Shown piece by piece: positions 13,476 to 15,718 of a DNA stretch of 15,718 bases. This DNA is from Bifidobacterium sp. Lineage in GTDB: Bacteria > Actinomycetota > Actinomycetes > Actinomycetales > Bifidobacteriaceae. The stretch is taken from positions 1 through 15,718 of the forward strand of contig JAIJEI010000025.1 in the NCBI GenBank assembly GCA_022739095.1, read 5' to 3'. Every line of letters starts with the position of its first letter. Position 1 is the stretch's first letter. The notes under the pieces were generated by a model that was not told where the DNA came from, made no database searches, and saw only the letters and a program-made list of their open reading frames with translations. The position numbers and the translations under genes are program-made.

Positions 13476-13940
13476 GTGGGGCGGAACGCCGTGCTGATCA
13501 TGCGGATGTGGGGAAGGGACTCTGAAATCAGATACCTACGGAGCCTGCGGGCGGTCGATACCGTCACGCCCACTAGAATCATCTACTCATCGGAGTTTAA
13601 GAAACGGTTCCTGCGCGAATACCTGAACGGCAAAAGCCCCTCCGCCATCTTCCGTGATGCGGGACTGCCGAACGTGATCGTCGGAAGGAAACGAATCGAA
13701 CGATGCACGCATCGTTGGATCACCGCCGAACGCGAGGAACGCGCCGCGGCCGCGGACGCTCCCGCACCCGATTCCGATTCGGAGGACGCCGACATGCTCC
13801 TTGACGAGACCCGGAAACTGGTCGATGACCTCTCCGCCGCACTGTTGCGCGTCGAACGCATCATCGACATGCTCAAGCGCGAACGCGACCAAAAGGCGAA
13901 CCGGCCGGGCGGCGAGATGCGCCCGCATCCCCACGGATGA
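13476..13940 (+). CDS. Small helix-turn-helix protein with C-terminal coiled coil, function unknown
   Basis: I do not recognise a named gene. The frame could begin at GTG 13476, GTG 13491, ATG 13500 or ATG 13506; none has a clear Shine-Dalgarno, so the start is uncertain. Residues about 36-82 (IIYSSEFKKRFLREYLNGKS, then AIFRDAGL and GRKRIERCTHRW) resemble the small HTH proteins related to transposase N-terminal domains that occur as orphans in many Gram-positive genomes. An acidic, Ala-rich linker (about 84-106) and a likely coiled coil (107-142, rich in Leu, Arg and Glu) follow. Such an arrangement suits a DNA-binding dimer. There is no transposase catalytic domain or inverted repeat nearby. 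It lies between ureD and fpr on the same strand. A role in urease control is possible but unsupported. Confidence 0.65.
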   Translation: MGRNAVLIMRMWGRDSEIRYLRSLRAVDTVTPTRIIYSSEFKKRFLREYLNGKSPSAIFRDAGLPNVIVGRKRIERCTHRWITAEREERAAAADAPAPDSDSEDADMLLDETRKLVDDLSAALLRVERIIDMLKRERDQKANRPGGEMRPHPHG

Positions 13941-13967
13941 CCCCTATCGCAACGGAAGGCTTTACGC

Positions 13968-13980
13968 TAGGCTAGAGCGC
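13968..13980 (+). promoter_or_regulatory. Likely -10 element giving a leaderless fpr transcript
   Basis: TAGGCT (13968-13973) fits the actinobacterial -10 pattern TAnnnT and ends 7 bases before the GTG at 13981. Transcription would therefore start at or next to the start codon. No Shine-Dalgarno lies at a usable distance (the nearest, GGAAGG, is over 20 bases away), which supports a leaderless message. No clear -35 is visible. Confidence 0.5.
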
Positions 13981-15432
13981 GTGACTGAATCCGTGAATAC
14001 TGAACTCCGCATTGCTGTTATCGGCGCTGGCCCGGCCGGCGTCTACTCTTCCGACATCTTCCTGCGCCAGTTGAAGAAGCTGGGCGAGGAGCTCGGCCTC
14101 GGCACCGAAGCGCGCATCGACCTGTTCGAAAAACTGCCGGTGCCGTTCGGTCTGGTGCGTTACGGTGTGGCCCCGGACCACCCGTCCATCAAGTTCATCG
14201 CCTCCGCACTTGAGAAGACGCTCGACAACCCGAACATCCACCTCTACTGCGACGTGGAATTCGGCAAGGACGTGACCCTTGAGGATTTGCTCGCCCGCTA
14301 CGATGCCGTGCTGTTCGCCACCGGCGCCGTCAAGGACAAGCCGCTGAACCTGCCCGGTGCCGATCTGGATGGCATCTATGGCGCCGCCAAGTTCGTCGAA
14401 TGGTACGACGGTTACCCCACCGGTGCCCGCGAATGGCCGCTTACGGCCGAGAACGTCGCCGTAATCGGCGGCGGCAACGTGGCCATGGACGTGGCCCGCG
14501 AACTCATGCGCAACGCCGACGACCTCAAGGCCAAGACCGACATTCCGGACAACGTGTACGAGGGCATCGGCCAGAACAAGGCCAAGGTGCTCCACCTGTT
14601 CATCCGCCGTGGCGTGGCCCAGGCCAAGTTCAGCGTGCAGGAACTGCGCGAGATGGAGAAGCTGCCCGGCGTGCAGCTCATCATCAACGAGGACGACTTC
14701 GAACTGGACGACGAGACCATCGAGGTGGCCGGCAAGGACAAGCTCACTCGTCAGATGGTCGAGGAGCTGTTCGCTATCCGCGAGATGGCCGAAGACATGG
14801 AAGATGACGGCGACGTCGACTTCGAAGGCAACCCGGCCGACCGCAAGTACTACGTGCACTTCAACTCCGCCCCCACCGAGATCCTCGGCGAGGACGGCAA
14901 GGTCAAGGCCATCCGCGTAGAGCGCACCGAAACTGGTGCCGACGGCAAGATGCACCGCACCGGTGAGTTCACCGACTACCCGGTCGAGGCCGTCTACCAC
15001 GCCATCGGCTACAAGCCCGCCGAAGCCCCCGGCATCACCTACGACGAGCACGGCGCTCACCTGGCCAACGTCAACGGCGACGGCCGCATCACCACCGAGG
15101 CCGACGGCGGCGAAGTGCGCGACCGCTTGTACGCCACCGGTTGGGCCAAGCGCGGACCGGTGGGTCTGATCGGCTCCACCAAGTCCGATGCGCTCGCCAT
15201 CGTGACCAACATGCTCGAGGATCTGGCCAAGGCCGCTGAAGGTGGCCGCGTGGCAGCTGACCGCGACCCCGAATCCATCGATCGACTGCTGGTCGAGCGC
15301 GGCATTCGCCCGATCGACTTCGCCGGCTGGAAGAAGGTCGACGCCTTCGAGCGCGCCGAGGGCGCCAAGGAAGGTCGCGAGCACAAGAAGGTCATCGAGC
15401 CCGACCAGATGCGTGAGCTCGCCCTGGCCTGA
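13981..15432 (+). CDS. fpr: Ferredoxin/NADP reductase, FprA (adrenodoxin reductase-like) type
   Basis: This is a flavoprotein that moves electrons between NADPH and ferredoxin. Starting at GTG 13981 it has 483 residues. It has the FAD-binding GAGPAG (15-20), the family segment PVPFGLVRYGVAPDHP (53-68), the NADP-binding GGGNVAMDVARE (163-174), LFIRRGVAQAKFS and the C-terminal GWAKRGPVGLIGSTKSDA, matching mycobacterial FprA and mitochondrial adrenodoxin reductase. The frame is open upstream to an ATG at 13801, but that part overlaps the HTH gene and has no family similarity. GTG 13993 is a second option. Codon use is strongly biased to GGC, GAC, AAG and CTG, more so than in the urease genes, suggesting high expression of a core gene. 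No role in urea use is implied. Confidence 0.93.
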   Translation: MTESVNTELRIAVIGAGPAGVYSSDIFLRQLKKLGEELGLGTEARIDLFEKLPVPFGLVRYGVAPDHPSIKFIASALEKTLDNPNIHLYCDVEFGKDVTLEDLLARYDAVLFATGAVKDKPLNLPGADLDGIYGAAKFVEWYDGYPTGAREWPLTAENVAVIGGGNVAMDVARELMRNADDLKAKTDIPDNVYEGIGQNKAKVLHLFIRRGVAQAKFSVQELREMEKLPGVQLIINEDDFELDDETIEVAGKDKLTRQMVEELFAIREMAEDMEDDGDVDFEGNPADRKYYVHFNSAPTEILGEDGKVKAIRVERTETGADGKMHRTGEFTDYPVEAVYHAIGYKPAEAPGITYDEHGAHLANVNGDGRITTEADGGEVRDRLYATGWAKRGPVGLIGSTKSDALAIVTNMLEDLAKAAEGGRVAADRDPESIDRLLVERGIRPIDFAGWKKVDAFERAEGAKEGREHKKVIEPDQMRELALA

Positions 15433-15485
15433 CGGCCCGCCCACGCCCGTCCGGTATTCGTCCACCCGGCCACGCCCCGTGCGGA

Positions 15486-15505
15486 CCGGCCGGGCTCGGG
15501 GCCGG
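15486..15505 (+). other. Short G/C hairpin after fpr
   Basis: CCGGCC (15486-15491) and GGCCGG (15500-15505) can form a 6-bp stem with an 8-base loop 54 bases after the fpr stop. No T-run follows, so it is at best a weak terminator candidate. Confidence 0.25.
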
Positions 15506-15513
15506 CCGCGGCG

Positions 15514-15530
15514 AGACATTATTAGACATT
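15514..15530. repeat. 10-base-period direct repeat upstream of the HtpX-like gene
   Basis: AGACATT occurs at 15514-15520 and 15524-15530, so the copies face the same side of the helix, about 55 bases before the gene start in an A+T-rich patch. It could be a regulator site; this is a guess. Confidence 0.3.
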
Positions 15531-15570
15531 TCTCCCGGCGCATATCCAGCAATCATTCAGCCTGCGAATT

Positions 15571-15583
15571 TAGTGTGTGCATT
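15571..15583 (+). promoter_or_regulatory. Likely -10 element giving a leaderless htpX-like transcript
   Basis: TAGTGT (15571-15576) fits TAnnnT and ends 7 bases before the ATG at 15584, the same geometry as upstream of fpr. No Shine-Dalgarno is present between it and the ATG. Confidence 0.4.
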
Positions 15584-15718
15584 ATGGATGCCAAAGTACG
15601 GGTGCACGGCCATTTCAACGGCCTGAAAACGACGTTGCTCTTTACCCTGATGTGGGCCGTCATCATGCTCATCTGGTGGGCCACGGGCGGCAGCAGGCAG
15701 ACGTTGGGCGTCTATATC
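15584..15718 (+). CDS. htpX: HtpX-like membrane zinc metalloprotease, N-terminal 45 residues (3' end outside window)
   Basis: Only the N-terminus is visible: MDAKVRVHGHFNGLKTTLLF, one hydrophobic segment (about residues 16-34, TLLFTLMWAVIMLIWWATG), then a Gly/Ser-Arg-rich turn into what looks like the next membrane helix. This matches the opening of actinobacterial HtpX proteases of the M48 family, which degrade misfolded membrane proteins. The HExxH zinc site would lie beyond the window, so the call rests on N-terminal resemblance alone. The ATG at 15584 is supported by a -10-like TAGTGT 7 bases upstream; a second ATG at 15650 is inside the first membrane segment. Confidence 0.72.
   Translation, partial: MDAKVRVHGHFNGLKTTLLFTLMWAVIMLIWWATGGSRQTLGVYI

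Noticed and set aside
13801..13980. An N-terminal extension of fpr from the ATG at 13801
   Set aside because: These 60 codons overlap the HTH gene out of frame and lack family similarity. FprA proteins begin shortly before the GAGPAG motif, which favours GTG 13981.
13972..15552. A 526-codon minus-strand frame opposite fpr
   Set aside because: It is Val/Gly/Leu/Asp/His-rich antisense translation of a highly codon-biased gene, with no start signal or known fold.
1..15718. CRISPR arrays, tRNA or rRNA genes, insertion sequences, phage genes
   Set aside because: I looked for repeat-spacer patterns, cloverleaf-like stretches, transposase or integrase motifs and terminal inverted repeats and saw none. 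The only longer repeat is the 154-bp tandem duplication.

Overview
The window is a high-G+C, densely coded, single-strand stretch that looks like a Bifidobacterium chromosome, most likely of the Bifidobacterium longum group (subsp. infantis or suis type). Three things suggest this: the gene order, a urea ABC transporter followed by a nickel permease and a urease operon, as known from B. longum subsp. infantis; the HtpX-like N-terminus at the right edge; and actinobacterial-style leaderless starts at the two rightmost genes. The species call is inference, since no database could be searched.

Layout. Positions 1-957 hold the C-terminal part of a P-type metal ATPase that enters from the left, closed by a strong intrinsic terminator (990-1039). 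After a gene-free stretch (958-1307) comes a complete urea transporter, urtABCDE (1308-6424), tightly packed and partly overlapping. A NiCoT-family nickel permease follows (6631-7650), then urease structural genes ureA-ureB (one fused gene, 7759-8458) and ureC (8461-10182). A hairpin and a probable internal promoter separate these from the accessory genes ureE, ureF, ureG and ureD (10357-13410). Right of the module are a small helix-turn-helix protein (13476-13940), an FprA-type ferredoxin/NADP reductase (13981-15432) and the first 45 codons of an HtpX-like membrane protease (15584-15718).

How the genes work together. UrtABCDE imports urea at the cost of ATP and the NiCoT permease imports Ni2+. 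UreA/B and UreC form the apo-urease, and UreE, UreF, UreG and UreD load the dinuclear nickel centre. Urea is then split into ammonia and CO2, so the module is a self-contained system for salvaging nitrogen from scarce urea.

The family-level system is known; the unusual points are local. (1) The fused ureA-ureB gene carries one extra base in a seven-G run, and ureG lacks one base in a five-G run exactly at its nickel-binding Cys-Pro-His motif. As written, neither product is full length. These could be sequencing indels, real inactivation or slippage-prone switches. (2) A 154-bp diverged tandem duplication covers the urtA-urtB junction and creates a decoy urtB start. (3) The mobile-flap cysteine of UreC is replaced by threonine. 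(4) UrtD has a charged coiled-coil N-terminal extension. (5) The probable promoter regions of urtA and ureE share a 12-base element.
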